Positions 30,903 through 40,082 of a stretch of 44,176 nucleotides of DNA are shown one piece after another. The notes beneath the pieces are model-generated. The model made no database searches. It saw only the letters and a list, made by a program, of their open reading frames with translations, and was not told the DNA's origin. Source of the stretch: an uncultured Collinsella sp. (GTDB lineage Bacteria > Actinomycetota > Coriobacteriia > Coriobacteriales > Coriobacteriaceae); NCBI GenBank assembly GCA_902478995.1, contig CABSNF010000005.1, positions 1 through 44,176 of the forward strand, written 5' to 3'. The translations under genes were made by a program, and so were the position numbers. How positions within the stretch are numbered: position 1 is the stretch's first letter; each line of letters starts with the position of its first letter.

Positions 30903-31662
30903 TCGCACCCTTCTTATCGCTGGTAACTGGAAGATGAACAACGACGTCGCCGAGGCCGCCAAGCTCGCCGACGAGCTGGCTCAGGCTCTGCCCGAGGTTC
31001 CGGCTGGCGTCGAGGTGCTCGTCTGCCCTCCGACCATCGACATCACCACGGTTCATGACCGCATTCAGGCTGCCCCCATCGCCCTCGGTGCACAGAACGT
31101 GTACTGGGAGGCCAAGGGTGCCTTCACCGGTGAGTCCTCTTGCGACATGCTCAAGTCCGCTGGCTGCACCTACTGCATCATCGGTCACTCCGAGCGTCGT
31201 GATTACTTCCACGAGACCGACGAGGATCAGAACAAGAAGGCCAAGGCCCTCGTTGCCGCCGGTCTTGTTCCCGTCTTCTGCTGCGGCGAGTCCCTCGAGG
31301 TCCGCGAGGCCGGCACCTATGTCGAGCACGTCGTGAACCAGGTCAAGGCTGGCCTTGCTGGTCTTGAGATCACCTGCCCCAAGCAGGTCGTCGTCGCCTA
31401 CGAGCCCATCTGGGCCATCGGCACCGGCAAGACCGCTACCGCCGAGGACGCTCAGGAGGTCTGCGGCGCTATCCGTGAGACCCTCAAGGAGATGTTCGGC
31501 GAGGAGCTCGCTAACGGCATCCGCGTCCTGTACGGTGGTTCCGCTAAGCCCGGCAACATTGCCGAGCTCGTCGCCAAGCCCGACGTTGACGGCGCCCTCG
31601 TGGGCGGCGCTTCGCTCAAGGCTGCCGACTTCGCCTCTATGGTCGTCAAGGCAGGCGAGTAG
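30895..31662 (+). CDS. tpiA: Triosephosphate isomerase
   Basis: Interconverts dihydroxyacetone phosphate and glyceraldehyde-3-phosphate. The 255-residue TIM barrel has AGNWKMN with the catalytic Lys (residues 9-15), catalytic His in IGHSERRDYFHE, catalytic Glu in VAYEPIWAIGTGK, and the phosphate-binding YGGSAKPGN and VGGASL. ATG 30895 lies inside the pgk gene, overlapping its stop by 8 nt; the upstream in-frame codons belong to pgk sequence read in another frame. gpmI starts 5 nt after the stop. Confidence 0.98.
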   Translation: MPNRTLLIAGNWKMNNDVAEAAKLADELAQALPEVPAGVEVLVCPPTIDITTVHDRIQAAPIALGAQNVYWEAKGAFTGESSCDMLKSAGCTYCIIGHSERRDYFHETDEDQNKKAKALVAAGLVPVFCCGESLEVREAGTYVEHVVNQVKAGLAGLEITCPKQVVVAYEPIWAIGTGKTATAEDAQEVCGAIRETLKEMFGEELANGIRVLYGGSAKPGNIAELVAKPDVDGALVGGASLKAADFASMVVKAGE

Positions 31663-31667
31663 GACAT

Positions 31668-33221
31668 ATGGCACAGCGTCATCTTCCTGCACTCCTGATT
31701 ATCATGGATGGCTGCGGCCTTGCTCCGGCCGATGGTGAGAACGCCGTCGCCGCTGCCAAGACGCCCTTCCTTGATAGCCTGTACGAGAAGTACCCCCACA
31801 CCACGCTCGGCGCTTCGGGCGAGGACGTGGGCCTTCCCGACGGCCAGATGGGCAACTCCGAGGTAGGCCACCTCAATATCGGTGCCGGCCGCATCGTGTT
31901 CCAGGAGCTTTCGCGCATCAACAATGCCATCAAGGACGGCTCCATCGCCAAGAACGAGGTTTTCGTCAAGGCTATGGACGATGTCAAGGCTGACGGCAAG
32001 ACTCTCCACCTCATGGGCCTTATGAGCCCTGGCGGTGTCCATTCTCACATGAACCACGTCGAGGCTCTGGTCAAGATGGCTGCCGAGCACGGTGTCAAGA
32101 CCGTTCGCGTCCACGCCTTCATGGATGGCCGCGACGTTGACCCGAAGTCTGGTGCCGGCTACATGAGCGAGTTCTGCGCCTTCCTGGCGAAGATCTCCGA
32201 GGAGACCGGTTGCGACGCTCGCGTCGCCACCGTTTCTGGCCGCTATTGGGCCATGGACCGCGACAACCGTTGGGAGCGCATCCAGCGTGCCTACGACGTC
32301 ATGGTCAATGCGTCCGATGCCGATACAGACCCCGTTGCCGGTATCAAGGCCTACTACGAGAAGGATCCGCGCGGCGACGAGTTCGTCGAGCCCTTCGCTG
32401 CCCACAACGAGGGCATCCACGAGGGCGACGCGGCCATCTTCTTCAACTTCCGTCCCGACCGCGCTCGTCAGATGACCCGCGTGTTCACGGACAAGGAGTT
32501 CGACGGCTTTGAGCGCGAGCAGATCAAGCTTTCGCACTTTGTGACGATGACCGAGTACGATCCGACGTTTGACGTCGAGGTCGCCTTCCCCAAGACGTTC
32601 CCCGAGAACGTCCTGGCCGACGTTATCGCCGCCAACGGCCTGAAGCAGCTGCACACCGCCGAGACCGAGAAGTACGCCCACGTGACGTTCTTCCTCAACG
32701 GCGGCATCGAGGAGCCCAAGGAGGGCGAGGAGCGCGTGCTCGTCGCTTCCCCCAAGGTCGCTACCTACGATCTGCAGCCCGAGATGAGCGCTCCCGAGGT
32801 TACCGAGAAGCTTGTCGCCGCCATCAACGAGGATCGCGCTGATTTCTACATCGTGAACTTCGCGAACTGCGACATGGTTGGTCACACCGGTGTCTTCGAC
32901 GCCGCCGTTAAGGCCGTCGAGGCCGTTGACGATGCCCTGTCTAAGGTTGTCCCGGCGATTCTCGCCAAGGGCGGCTTTGCGCTGATCACCGCCGACCACG
33001 GCAACGCCGATCACATGTTTGACGTTGCTTCCGACGGTTCCAAGCATCCGTTTACGGCTCACACCACCAACCGCGTTCCGTTCATCATCGTTGATGAGAA
33101 GGCCAAGCTCACCGGTATCGAGGACGGCCGTCTTTCCGATATCGCTCCGACCATGCTCACCATGGCTGGTATTGAGCCTTCCGCCGAGATGACGGGCCGC
33201 GTGCTCGCCACCGAGGCCTAA
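31668..33221 (+). CDS. gpmI: 2,3-bisphosphoglycerate-independent phosphoglycerate mutase
   Basis: Interconverts 3- and 2-phosphoglycerate using two Mn2+ and a phosphoserine intermediate. The 517-residue product has the metal-site start IIMDGCGLAP (usual DGWG is DGCG here), the catalytic Ser64 in QMGNSEVGHLNIGAGR, HMNHVEALV, FMDGRDVDP, FFNFRPDRARQ, and the C-terminal metal motifs NCDMVGHTG and TADHGNADHM. Length matches the family (about 510). ATG 31668 is 5 nt from the tpiA stop with a modest GTAGGA site. It closes the glycolytic gene group and is followed by two hairpins and a T run. Confidence 0.97.
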   Translation: MAQRHLPALLIIMDGCGLAPADGENAVAAAKTPFLDSLYEKYPHTTLGASGEDVGLPDGQMGNSEVGHLNIGAGRIVFQELSRINNAIKDGSIAKNEVFVKAMDDVKADGKTLHLMGLMSPGGVHSHMNHVEALVKMAAEHGVKTVRVHAFMDGRDVDPKSGAGYMSEFCAFLAKISEETGCDARVATVSGRYWAMDRDNRWERIQRAYDVMVNASDADTDPVAGIKAYYEKDPRGDEFVEPFAAHNEGIHEGDAAIFFNFRPDRARQMTRVFTDKEFDGFEREQIKLSHFVTMTEYDPTFDVEVAFPKTFPENVLADVIAANGLKQLHTAETEKYAHVTFFLNGGIEEPKEGEERVLVASPKVATYDLQPEMSAPEVTEKLVAAINEDRADFYIVNFANCDMVGHTGVFDAAVKAVEAVDDALSKVVPAILAKGGFALITADHGNADHMFDVASDGSKHPFTAHTTNRVPFIIVDEKAKLTGIEDGRLSDIAPTMLTMAGIEPSAEMTGRVLATEA

Positions 33222-33244
33222 TAGAAAACAAATACCGTTTTCTA
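33222..33244 (+). other. Small hairpin after gpmI
   Basis: TAGAAAAC and GTTTTCTA pair over 8 bp with a 7-nt loop, directly after the gpmI stop and 4 nt before the strong terminator. It may pause polymerase or stabilise the 3' end. Confidence 0.4.
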
Positions 33245-33248
33245 GTAA

Positions 33249-33281
33249 GGGGGTTGTCCACAACCGGACAACCCCCTTTTT
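33249..33281 (+). terminator. Terminator after gpmI
   Basis: A perfect 11-bp stem (33249-33259 with 33266-33276) with a 6-nt loop is followed by TTTTT. It ends the pgk-tpiA-gpmI transcript. Confidence 0.92.
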
Positions 33282-33385
33282 GGTATTTCTGCCATTTCCA
33301 CCCCGTCCTTGAGTGGCAGGTAGGGGAGAGCGGGGGATTGTGGTACAGTACTGGAGTTTAAACTGTTCTATTAAGGAGCTTATCT

Positions 33386-33640
33386 ATGGGTCCGTTCCAG
33401 ATTCTTCTGTTTGTCGTTTGGGCTGTCTCTGCCGTGGCGCTGACGATTCTCGTCCTGATGCATTCCGGTAAGGGCACCGGCGTTTCGGATATGATCGCTA
33501 GCTCGCTGTATAACTCCAGCTCTGCCACGGGCGTCATGGAGCAGAACCTCGACCGACTGACCGTCATCATGGCTGTCGTGTTTGCCGTGTGCGTCGTGCT
33601 GTGCATGTTCTTCTTCCCGCAGGGCATCGTCGGCTACTAA
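33386..33640 (+). CDS. secG: Preprotein translocase subunit SecG
   Basis: SecG is the small third subunit of the SecYEG channel. The 84-residue product has two transmembrane helices (residues about 3-24 and 54-76) joined by the conserved loop MHSGKGTGVSDMIASS, with the short C-terminal tail FPQGIVGY. ATG 33386 has AAGGAG seven bases upstream. It lies downstream of tpiA/gpmI, as in many actinobacteria and firmicutes, but has terminators on both sides and so is probably transcribed alone. Confidence 0.93.
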   Translation: MGPFQILLFVVWAVSAVALTILVLMHSGKGTGVSDMIASSLYNSSSATGVMEQNLDRLTVIMAVVFAVCVVLCMFFFPQGIVGY

Positions 33641-33661
33641 GCACGAGCCGCATAAATATTC

Positions 33662-33693
33662 AAAAAGGGTCCCGTAAGTGCGGGACCCTTTTT
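33662..33693 (+). terminator. Terminator after secG
   Basis: A 13-bp perfect stem AAAAAGGGTCCCG/CGGGACCCTTTTT with a 6-nt loop. A and T tracts on both sides make it usable in either direction. Confidence 0.92.
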
Positions 33694-33785
33694 GTTTACA
33701 TATTTGTAACAGAGTCAAAATATCCCCACATACTTCGCCCAACTAAAGAAATTCTCGACCGTTAACCGGAATTAGCCCCAAATTG

Positions 33786-33818
33786 TGTATAAAATGCGCT
33801 ACTGTATTGCAAAACGTT
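33786..33818 (+). promoter_or_regulatory. Candidate oppA promoter with downstream AAAACGTT site
   Basis: TGTATAAAAT (33786-33795) contains a good -10 TATAAA; TTAACC (33762-33767) is a weak -35 at 20 nt. AAAACGTT (33811-33818) would lie about 10-20 nt downstream of the start point, a classic repressor position. It shares its core with the palindrome in front of gap. Confidence 0.45.
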
Positions 33819-33934
33819 GGTCCGTTGTGCATAACCAGCCATAGCAGCGGGCGGCGTTTTGATGGTTCGGATCGGATTGTTTCGACATGTGTCCGACTGA
33901 ACATTTCTTTGTCCTATCTCATAAGGAGGATGGC

Positions 33935-35611
33935 ATGGCTGATTCTATGTTCCACCAGCCCGTTATGGGTCGTCGCGCCTTTGTTGGCGGCACCCTTGCT
34001 GCGAGCTCCATGGCTTTTCTTGCCGCATGTGGCAAGAAGGGTGGCGACGCTTCCGGTTCTGAGTCCGGTTCGACGCTGAACTTCTACATCAACAACCCGG
34101 TCTGCATCGACCCCTACAATGTCCAGGAGGACCAGGGCACTCAGGTCGAGTACCAGCTCTTTGACGCTCTGACCTCTTACGACGCCGAGAAGGGCGAGAT
34201 CGTTCCGCTGGCTTGCGAGTCCTTTGAGTCCAACGACGACGCCACCGAGTTTACCTTCAAGATCAAGAAGGCCAAGTTCCACAACGGTGACGACGTTACC
34301 TCCAAGTCCTTCAAGCTCGGTTGGGAGCGTCTGGTCAACACCAAGTCGGCCATCGCTACCGAGTACGGTCCTTCCGAGGTCTCCTATCACCTTTCCATGG
34401 TCGAGGGTTATGACGACCTGCTTGCCGGAAACGCTACCGAGCTCAGCGGTGTTACGTGCCCCGACGATGAGACCCTCGTCGTCAAGCTGTCTTCCGCTTA
34501 CGCTGACTTCCCCTTCGTCGCCTCTCATCCGGCTCTGGCCCCGGTTCCCGAGTGCGCCGAGTCCGATGTCAAGAGCTTCTATCTTGCCCCGGTCGGTAAC
34601 GGCCCGTTCATGATGGACGGCAAGTGGGAGGATGGCCAGGAGATCAACGTCAAGAAGTTCGACGATTACTATGGCGACAAGGCCAAGATCGATGGCATCC
34701 ACTTCCAGGTCATCAAGGACATGGAGACCGCTTACAAGGAGTTCCAGGCCGGTAACCTCGATGTCTGCGACGTTCCCGTCGCTCAGATCGATGCCGCCAA
34801 GAAGGATCGCGGCGTGTCCAAGGACGGCTACACCATGGGTGACGGCGAGCGCATGCTGCTCGGCGCCGAGCCTTCCACGTACTATCTGACCTGCAACACC
34901 ACGGCCGAGCCGTTCAACAACGCCGACCTGCGTAGGGGCATCTCCCTGGCCATTAACCGTGAGGCCATCTGCAAGACCATCTTCAAGGGTACCCGTACCC
35001 CTGCCGACGGCATTGTTCCTCCGGGCATCGATGGCTACAAGGAGGGCGCATGGGAGTTCTGCGCCTACGATGTCGACAAGGCTAACGAGTACCTCGACAA
35101 GGTTGCTCCCGCTGGCGCTAACGGGGATCGTGGCATTAGCGTGACCCTGTCCTACAACCAGGACGGCGGTCACAAGGAGATCATGGAGTCCATCATCGGC
35201 GACCTCGCCAAGGTTGGCATTACCGCTGTCTCCGATACCCCTGAGTGGTCTGCCCTGCTCGAGCAGTATCAGAACTTTAACTATCAGTTCGGTCGTCTGG
35301 GTTGGATTGCCGACTACCCGATCATGGACAACTTCCTGTATCCGCTGTTCCACTCCGACTCCCTCGGTGGCGACAACCGCTCCGGTTACAACAACCCCGA
35401 GTTCGACGCCAAGGTCGACGAGGCTCGTACTATTGTTGACGACGAGGAGCGCGTCGCTAAGATGCAGGAGGCCGATGCAATGGTCGCTGCCGACTGCCCG
35501 GTCATCCCGATTATGTTCTACACGCACACCATCGCCGGCTCCGATCGCATCAAGCACCTCTATGTCGATCCGCAGAAGCACGCCGATCTGGGTACCGCTG
35601 AGCTCGCCTAA
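33935..35611 (+). CDS. oppA: Oligopeptide ABC importer substrate-binding lipoprotein
   Basis: Binds peptides outside the membrane and delivers them to OppBCDF. The 558-residue product starts with GRRAFVGG (12-19), a hydrophobic stretch and the lipobox LAAC with Cys32, so it is exported (possibly by Tat) and lipidated; a short Gly/Ser linker follows. The mature part shows family 5 features: DPYNVQEDQG, FHNGDDVTSKSFKLGWERL, GNGPFMM, LRRGISLAINREAI and WIADYPIMDNFL. ATG 33935 has AAGGAGG just upstream. Its operon oppABCDF is complete. Codon bias is strong. Ligand size cannot be read from the sequence. Confidence 0.9.
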   Translation: MADSMFHQPVMGRRAFVGGTLAASSMAFLAACGKKGGDASGSESGSTLNFYINNPVCIDPYNVQEDQGTQVEYQLFDALTSYDAEKGEIVPLACESFESNDDATEFTFKIKKAKFHNGDDVTSKSFKLGWERLVNTKSAIATEYGPSEVSYHLSMVEGYDDLLAGNATELSGVTCPDDETLVVKLSSAYADFPFVASHPALAPVPECAESDVKSFYLAPVGNGPFMMDGKWEDGQEINVKKFDDYYGDKAKIDGIHFQVIKDMETAYKEFQAGNLDVCDVPVAQIDAAKKDRGVSKDGYTMGDGERMLLGAEPSTYYLTCNTTAEPFNNADLRRGISLAINREAICKTIFKGTRTPADGIVPPGIDGYKEGAWEFCAYDVDKANEYLDKVAPAGANGDRGISVTLSYNQDGGHKEIMESIIGDLAKVGITAVSDTPEWSALLEQYQNFNYQFGRLGWIADYPIMDNFLYPLFHSDSLGGDNRSGYNNPEFDAKVDEARTIVDDEERVAKMQEADAMVAADCPVIPIMFYTHTIAGSDRIKHLYVDPQKHADLGTAELA

Positions 35612-35708
35612 GAGTTTGCAGCTTCCGTGAGGGTCAAGTATTTACGTAGACCTCATGGGAAACATACAGTTCTCCCTAACCTGGGGTAAACTGGCTGATG
35701 GTAATTTT

Positions 35709-35738
35709 TGGGATGCCGGTCTGGCGATCGGCATCCCA
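35709..35738 (+). terminator. Intercistronic hairpin between oppA and oppB
   Basis: A perfect 10-bp stem TGGGATGCCG/CGGCATCCCA with a 10-nt loop is followed by only TTT, in the 157-nt gap. A leaky terminator or 3' stabiliser here would raise oppA above the membrane subunits. Confidence 0.6.
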
Positions 35739-35768
35739 TTTAGGTTAATCCCTAGATAGGGGAGTGGT

Positions 35769-36806
35769 ATGGGTAAGTACATCGTTAAACGTGTGCTTCA
35801 GTTCATCCCGGTGTTTTTGGGCGTTACGCTGATTCTGTTCGCCCTCCAGAATATCGTGCCGGGAGATCCGATCAAGCTGATCGGTGGAGACAAGGCTCTG
35901 TCCCCCGAGGTGGAGCTTCAGCTTCGCGTTCGCTATCACCTGGTCCAGACGGACGAGGACGGCAACGCGATCCTTGACGAGAACGGCGACCCCGTTCAAA
36001 CGTCGCTCGTGGACCGTTACTTGTATTACATGAACGGCCTGCTTCATGGCGATCTGGGCAATTCGTATCAGCGCAAGCTGCCGGTTACGGATATCTTTGC
36101 CCAGAAGTATCCGTATACGGTCAAACTTGCCGCGTGCGCCATCGTGCTCGAGGCAATTATGGGTATCGGTGCGGGTATCATTTCGGCGGTAAAGCGTTAT
36201 TCCTTCTGGGATATTTTGGTAACGCTCACCACGTCGATCCTCGTTGCGGTCCCGGCCTTCTGGCTCGGTATGTTGCTGCAGCTGTTCTTTGGCGTCATCC
36301 TCAAGGACGCCACGGGCGGTGCAATCTCCATGCCGATCTCGGGTGCCGGCGGTTCCAGCTCTCAGTATCAGGATTGGATGCACTATGTGCTTCCGACCAT
36401 TACGCTGGCTTCGGTTTCGACCGCTTATGCTGCCCGCATTATGCGCTCGCAGCTGCTTGACGTCATGAACCAGGATTACATCCGTACGGCAAAGGCGAAG
36501 GGTCTCTCCAATCGCGCGATCATCGTCAAGCATGCGCTTAAGAATGCACTCATCCCCGTCGTTACCTATATTGGTGTCGACTTTGGTGGCATGCTTTCGG
36601 GCGCCATCCTGACCGAGACGGTCTTTAACTGGCCCGGTATCGGCTATGAGGTCTATCGCGCCATTAGCATGCGTGACTGGCCCATCGTTATGGGCGGCGT
36701 TACGCTCATCGTCGTCGTCGTTATGGTGATCAACCTGCTCGTCGACATTAGCTATGCATTCCTCGACCCACGCATCCGCCTTGGCGGTCCGTCGGATAAG
36801 GCCTAA
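35769..36806 (+). CDS. oppB: Oligopeptide ABC importer permease OppB
   Basis: Membrane subunit of the oligopeptide importer. The 345-residue product has the first helix VLQFIPVFLGVTLILFALQNI, a periplasmic region of about 65 residues with GDLGNSYQRKLPV, and five further helices; the coupling motif is in DYIRTAKAKGLSNRAIIVKH (residues about 237-256), and ILTETVFNWPGIGYEVYRAI is the usual C-terminal signature. ATG 35769 follows GGGGAG. Next gene oppC begins 14 nt after the stop. Confidence 0.95.
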   Translation: MGKYIVKRVLQFIPVFLGVTLILFALQNIVPGDPIKLIGGDKALSPEVELQLRVRYHLVQTDEDGNAILDENGDPVQTSLVDRYLYYMNGLLHGDLGNSYQRKLPVTDIFAQKYPYTVKLAACAIVLEAIMGIGAGIISAVKRYSFWDILVTLTTSILVAVPAFWLGMLLQLFFGVILKDATGGAISMPISGAGGSSSQYQDWMHYVLPTITLASVSTAYAARIMRSQLLDVMNQDYIRTAKAKGLSNRAIIVKHALKNALIPVVTYIGVDFGGMLSGAILTETVFNWPGIGYEVYRAISMRDWPIVMGGVTLIVVVVMVINLLVDISYAFLDPRIRLGGPSDKA

Positions 36807-36820
36807 GGGAGGTACGTCTC

Positions 36821-37756
36821 ATGCAGGAAACTGATTCTCAGTCTCAGGAGCAGGCTACCGCCACCAAGGCCGCATCTGCTCCCGCCAAGTCCCGCACGCT
36901 GTGGGGCGACGCTTTTAAGCGTCTTCGTAAGAACAAGCTCGCCGTTATCGGTGTCTGCTGGATCATCATCGTCGTTGTGGTTGCACTGACCGCAGATCTG
37001 TGGGCTAAGCCCTGGCTCGGTTCGCCGACGGCTTCCGACTCGACCACCATGGCCGAGACGTCGCTGCTGGCTCCGTGTGCAGAGCACCCGTTTGGCACCG
37101 ACGCCCTTGGTCGTGACATTCTCGTCCGCGTTATCTACGGTGCGCGCGTTTCGCTGTCCGTCGGCATTATGGCCACCGCGATCTCCACGCTGATCGGTCT
37201 GGTCATGGGTGCTCTGGCGGGTTTCTACGGCGGCATCTGGGATACGATCATCATGCGCTGTGCGGACATCTTCCTGGCGTTCCCGTACGTGCTGTTCGTT
37301 GTCGCCATGATCGCCGTTATCGGCCGTGGCCTTCAGAACGTCTTTATCGCCATCGGTATTCTCGGCTGGCCTTCGATTGCGCGCGTCTTCCGCTCTGCAA
37401 TCTTGACGGTCAAGGAAAACGACTATGTTGATGCTGCGCGCGCGATGGGTGCATCTGATGCTCGTATCGTCGTGCGTCACATCTTCCCGAACTCCGTCGC
37501 CTCCATCGTGGTCTACGCGACCATGAACATTGGTGGCGCCATTCTGACCGAGTCCGCTCTGTCCTTCCTCGGCATGGGCGTTATTCCGCCTACGCCTTCG
37601 TGGGGCTCCATGATTCAGGACGGTCAGCAGTATCTTCTGACCGCTCCCTGGATGATGATCATGCCCGGTCTGGCAATTCTCTCGACGGTGCTCGCCTTCA
37701 CCCTGTTGGGTGATGGTCTGCGCGACGCCCTCGACGTCAAGATGAAGGACGCATAA
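36821..37756 (+). CDS. oppC: Oligopeptide ABC importer permease OppC
   Basis: Second membrane subunit. The 311-residue product has a polar Gln/Ala-rich N-terminal tail of about 35 residues, the helix LAVIGVCWIIIVVVVALTA, HPFGTDALGRDILVRVIYGARVSL typical of OppC/DppC (read at about residues 87-110), four or five further helices and the coupling segment DYVDAARAMGASDARIVVRH. ATG 36821 has GGGAGG upstream. Two bases separate its stop from oppD. Confidence 0.95.
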   Translation: MQETDSQSQEQATATKAASAPAKSRTLWGDAFKRLRKNKLAVIGVCWIIIVVVVALTADLWAKPWLGSPTASDSTTMAETSLLAPCAEHPFGTDALGRDILVRVIYGARVSLSVGIMATAISTLIGLVMGALAGFYGGIWDTIIMRCADIFLAFPYVLFVVAMIAVIGRGLQNVFIAIGILGWPSIARVFRSAILTVKENDYVDAARAMGASDARIVVRHIFPNSVASIVVYATMNIGGAILTESALSFLGMGVIPPTPSWGSMIQDGQQYLLTAPWMMIMPGLAILSTVLAFTLLGDGLRDALDVKMKDA

Positions 37757-37758
37757 GG

Positions 37759-38850
37759 ATGAAGAAGAACAAGAACTATGTGGACCTGAAGGACCAGCCG
37801 GTTCCTGAGGGCCAGCATCTGCTCGAGGTCGATGACCTTAAGATGTATTTCCACACCGAGGATGGCGTCGTTCGCGCTGTCGACGGTGTCTCCTACACGC
37901 TCGATCGCGGCGAGACCCTTGGCGTCGTCGGTGAGTCCGGCTCCGGTAAGTCCGTGACCGCCATGACCATCATGGGCCTTATTTCGATGCCTCCGGGGAA
38001 GATCGAGGGCGGCGACGTTCGCTATCGCGGTCGTTCTATCCTCGAGATGACCGAGGAAGAGATGCAGCACATTCGCGGCAACGATATCGCGATGATCTTT
38101 CAAGATCCTATGACCTCCTTGAACCCGGTCTATAAGATCGGCAAGCAGGTGGGTGAGGGCCTTCGTCTGCACCGTGGCTACTCCAAGCAGGAGGCCCTCA
38201 AGCGTGCCACCGAGCTTTTGGACCTCGTTGGTATTCCCGAGCCCGAGAAGCGCGTCAACGAGTATCCGCACCAGTTCTCTGGCGGTATGCGTCAGCGCGT
38301 CATGATTGCCATGGCTCTTGCCTGCGATCCCGATATTCTGATTGCCGACGAGCCCACGACGGCTCTGGACGTTACCATCCAGGCTCAGATTATTGAGCTT
38401 ATGCAGGAAATGCAGGAGAAGAACGGCAACGCCATCATCATGATTACCCATGACCTGGGCGTCGTCGCCGACATGGCCGACAAGATCATGGTTATGTACG
38501 CCGGCCGTCCCGTCGAGTTCGGTACTGCTGAGGAAATCTTCTACGAGAGCCGCCACCCCTACACCTGGGGCCTTATCCGCTCCATCCCGGAGCAGGCCAT
38601 CGAAGAGAAGAAGCCGCTTACGCCGATTCACGGCAACCCGCCTTCGCTCATGAACCTGCCCGAGGGCTGCGTGTTCTCGCCTCGTTGTCCCTATGCGACC
38701 GATAAGTGCCGCAAGCAGCGCCCCGAGCGCGTTGTCACCGAGTCTGGTCATTACTCTGCATGCCACTACTCCGGTGACCCCGAGTTTCTCAAGAACGCTC
38801 CTGAGACGTCCCGTACGCGCAAGGATTCCAAGAAGGGAGGCGAGGCGTAA
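37759..38850 (+). CDS. oppD: Oligopeptide ABC importer ATPase OppD
   Basis: Nucleotide-binding subunit. The 363-residue product has Walker A GESGSGKS (about 57-64), FQDPMTSLNP, signature FSGGMRQR, Walker B ILIADEP and ITHD, followed by the oligopeptide-transporter C-terminal extension with the Cys cluster CVFSPRCPYATDKCRKQRP. That cluster binds an Fe-S centre in a solved mycobacterial homologue. ATG 37759 lies 2 nt after the oppC stop; its own stop shares one base with the oppF start (TAATG). Confidence 0.95.
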   Translation: MKKNKNYVDLKDQPVPEGQHLLEVDDLKMYFHTEDGVVRAVDGVSYTLDRGETLGVVGESGSGKSVTAMTIMGLISMPPGKIEGGDVRYRGRSILEMTEEEMQHIRGNDIAMIFQDPMTSLNPVYKIGKQVGEGLRLHRGYSKQEALKRATELLDLVGIPEPEKRVNEYPHQFSGGMRQRVMIAMALACDPDILIADEPTTALDVTIQAQIIELMQEMQEKNGNAIIMITHDLGVVADMADKIMVMYAGRPVEFGTAEEIFYESRHPYTWGLIRSIPEQAIEEKKPLTPIHGNPPSLMNLPEGCVFSPRCPYATDKCRKQRPERVVTESGHYSACHYSGDPEFLKNAPETSRTRKDSKKGGEA

Positions 38851-39878
38851 TGGCAGATACCAACGAGCGTACTCCGTTGCTGAAGGTCGAGCACCTCTCT
38901 AAGGAGTTCCCCGCTGAGTCCGGCATGTTCGCCAAGCGTTTTTCCAAGCGTGTCGTCTCTGCTGTAAATGACATCTCTTTTGAGATTTATCCTGGCGAGA
39001 CCTTTGGTCTGGTTGGTGAGTCTGGTTGCGGTAAGTCCACGACGGGTCGCACCATCATGCGCTTGACCAAGCCGACCGCCGGTAAGGTGTTCTTCCAGGG
39101 CAAAGATGTTGCCGAGATGAGCAAACATGAGATCAAGGACATGCGTCGCGAGATGCAGTTTATCTTCCAGGATCCCTATGCTTCGCTCAACCCTCGTATG
39201 ACCATCGGCGAGATCGTCTCCGAGCCCATGACCATTCACGGCGTGGGCACCAAGGAGGAGCGTATTGAGCGTGTCCGCGAGCTGCTGGACGTCGTCGGTC
39301 TGAACCCCGAGCACATCAACCGCTATCCGCACGAGTTCTCCGGCGGTCAGCGTCAGCGTGTCGGCATTGCCCGCGCGTTCGCTCTGAAGCCCAAGCTGAT
39401 CATCTGCGACGAGCCTGTCTCTGCACTTGACGTTTCCATTCAGGCCCAGGTTTTGAACCTGCTGAAGGAGCTTCAGGATAAGTTCGGTACTGCTTATCTC
39501 TTCATTGCTCACGACCTCTCCGTCGTGCAGCACATCTCCGATCGCGTTGCCGTTATGTACCTGGGTAAGATGGTCGAGGTTTCGGACTGGAAGACGCTCT
39601 ACAGCGAGCCTCACCATCCGTACACGCAGTCGCTGCTGTCTGCCGTGCCGGTGCCCGATCCTGATATCCAGAAGACCCGCAAGCGCATAATCCTCGCCGG
39701 CGATCCGCCGTCACCGCTGGATCCGCCGACCGGCTGCCGTTTCCACACGCGCTGCCCGATCGCTCAGGGTATCTGCTCCGAGAAGCTTCCTGAGTTTAAG
39801 GAAGTTGCACCGGGCCACTGCTGCGCCTGCCACTTCGCGGAGCCGTTCCCGATCAAGGAATCGCACATCGACCTGTAG
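38850..39878 (+). CDS. oppF: Oligopeptide ABC importer ATPase OppF
   Basis: Second nucleotide-binding subunit, pairing with OppD. The 342-residue product has Walker A GESGCGKS (about 56-63), FQDPYASLNPRM, signature FSGGQRQR, Walker B LIICDEP and IAHD, and keeps the C-terminal Cys cluster CRFHTRCPIAQGICSEKLP. It overlaps oppD by one base. No terminator follows directly; a 125-nt palindrome starts 14 nt after the stop. Confidence 0.95.
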   Translation: MADTNERTPLLKVEHLSKEFPAESGMFAKRFSKRVVSAVNDISFEIYPGETFGLVGESGCGKSTTGRTIMRLTKPTAGKVFFQGKDVAEMSKHEIKDMRREMQFIFQDPYASLNPRMTIGEIVSEPMTIHGVGTKEERIERVRELLDVVGLNPEHINRYPHEFSGGQRQRVGIARAFALKPKLIICDEPVSALDVSIQAQVLNLLKELQDKFGTAYLFIAHDLSVVQHISDRVAVMYLGKMVEVSDWKTLYSEPHHPYTQSLLSAVPVPDPDIQKTRKRIILAGDPPSPLDPPTGCRFHTRCPIAQGICSEKLPEFKEVAPGHCCACHFAEPFPIKESHIDL

Positions 39879-39892
39879 TCGGTTGTTTGTCC

Positions 39893-40017
39893 GGGCCCGC
39901 CCTGTTGTTACTTTTCAGAACGTTCTCGGACATGTCGGAAGCCCCGCTGCGCGCTGCGCGCTGCGGGGCTTCCTCCGTCCTGCGGGATGTTCTGAAAAGT
40001 AACAACAGGGCGGGCCC
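39893..40017. repeat. 125-nt nested palindrome A
   Basis: Outer arms 39893-39921 and 39989-40017 are perfectly complementary over 29 bp. Symmetric 12-nt internal loops (39922-39933, 39977-39988) lead to 14-nt inner arms (39934-39947, 39963-39976; 12 pairs, two mismatches) and a 15-nt apical loop 39948-39962 made of a tandem TGCGCGC. It starts 14 nt after oppF and has no T run. It has the same segment lengths and loop sequences as palindrome B. Confidence 0.9.
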
Positions 40018-40082
40018 TGCGGTAACTCGGCAGGGGGAGCGCGATTCCTTGATCGCTCACTTAATCTAATGGGAAAGATAGC

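Noticed and set aside
39948..39962. Tandem GCGCGCT repeats as a CRISPR or microsatellite
   Set aside because: Only two heptamers, no spacers, and they form the apical loop of the palindrome. No CRISPR array or cas gene was seen anywhere in the window.
39893..40017. Palindrome A as an ordinary Rho-independent terminator of oppF
   Set aside because: No T run on either strand, arms far longer than needed, and two conventional terminators follow at 40083-40150.
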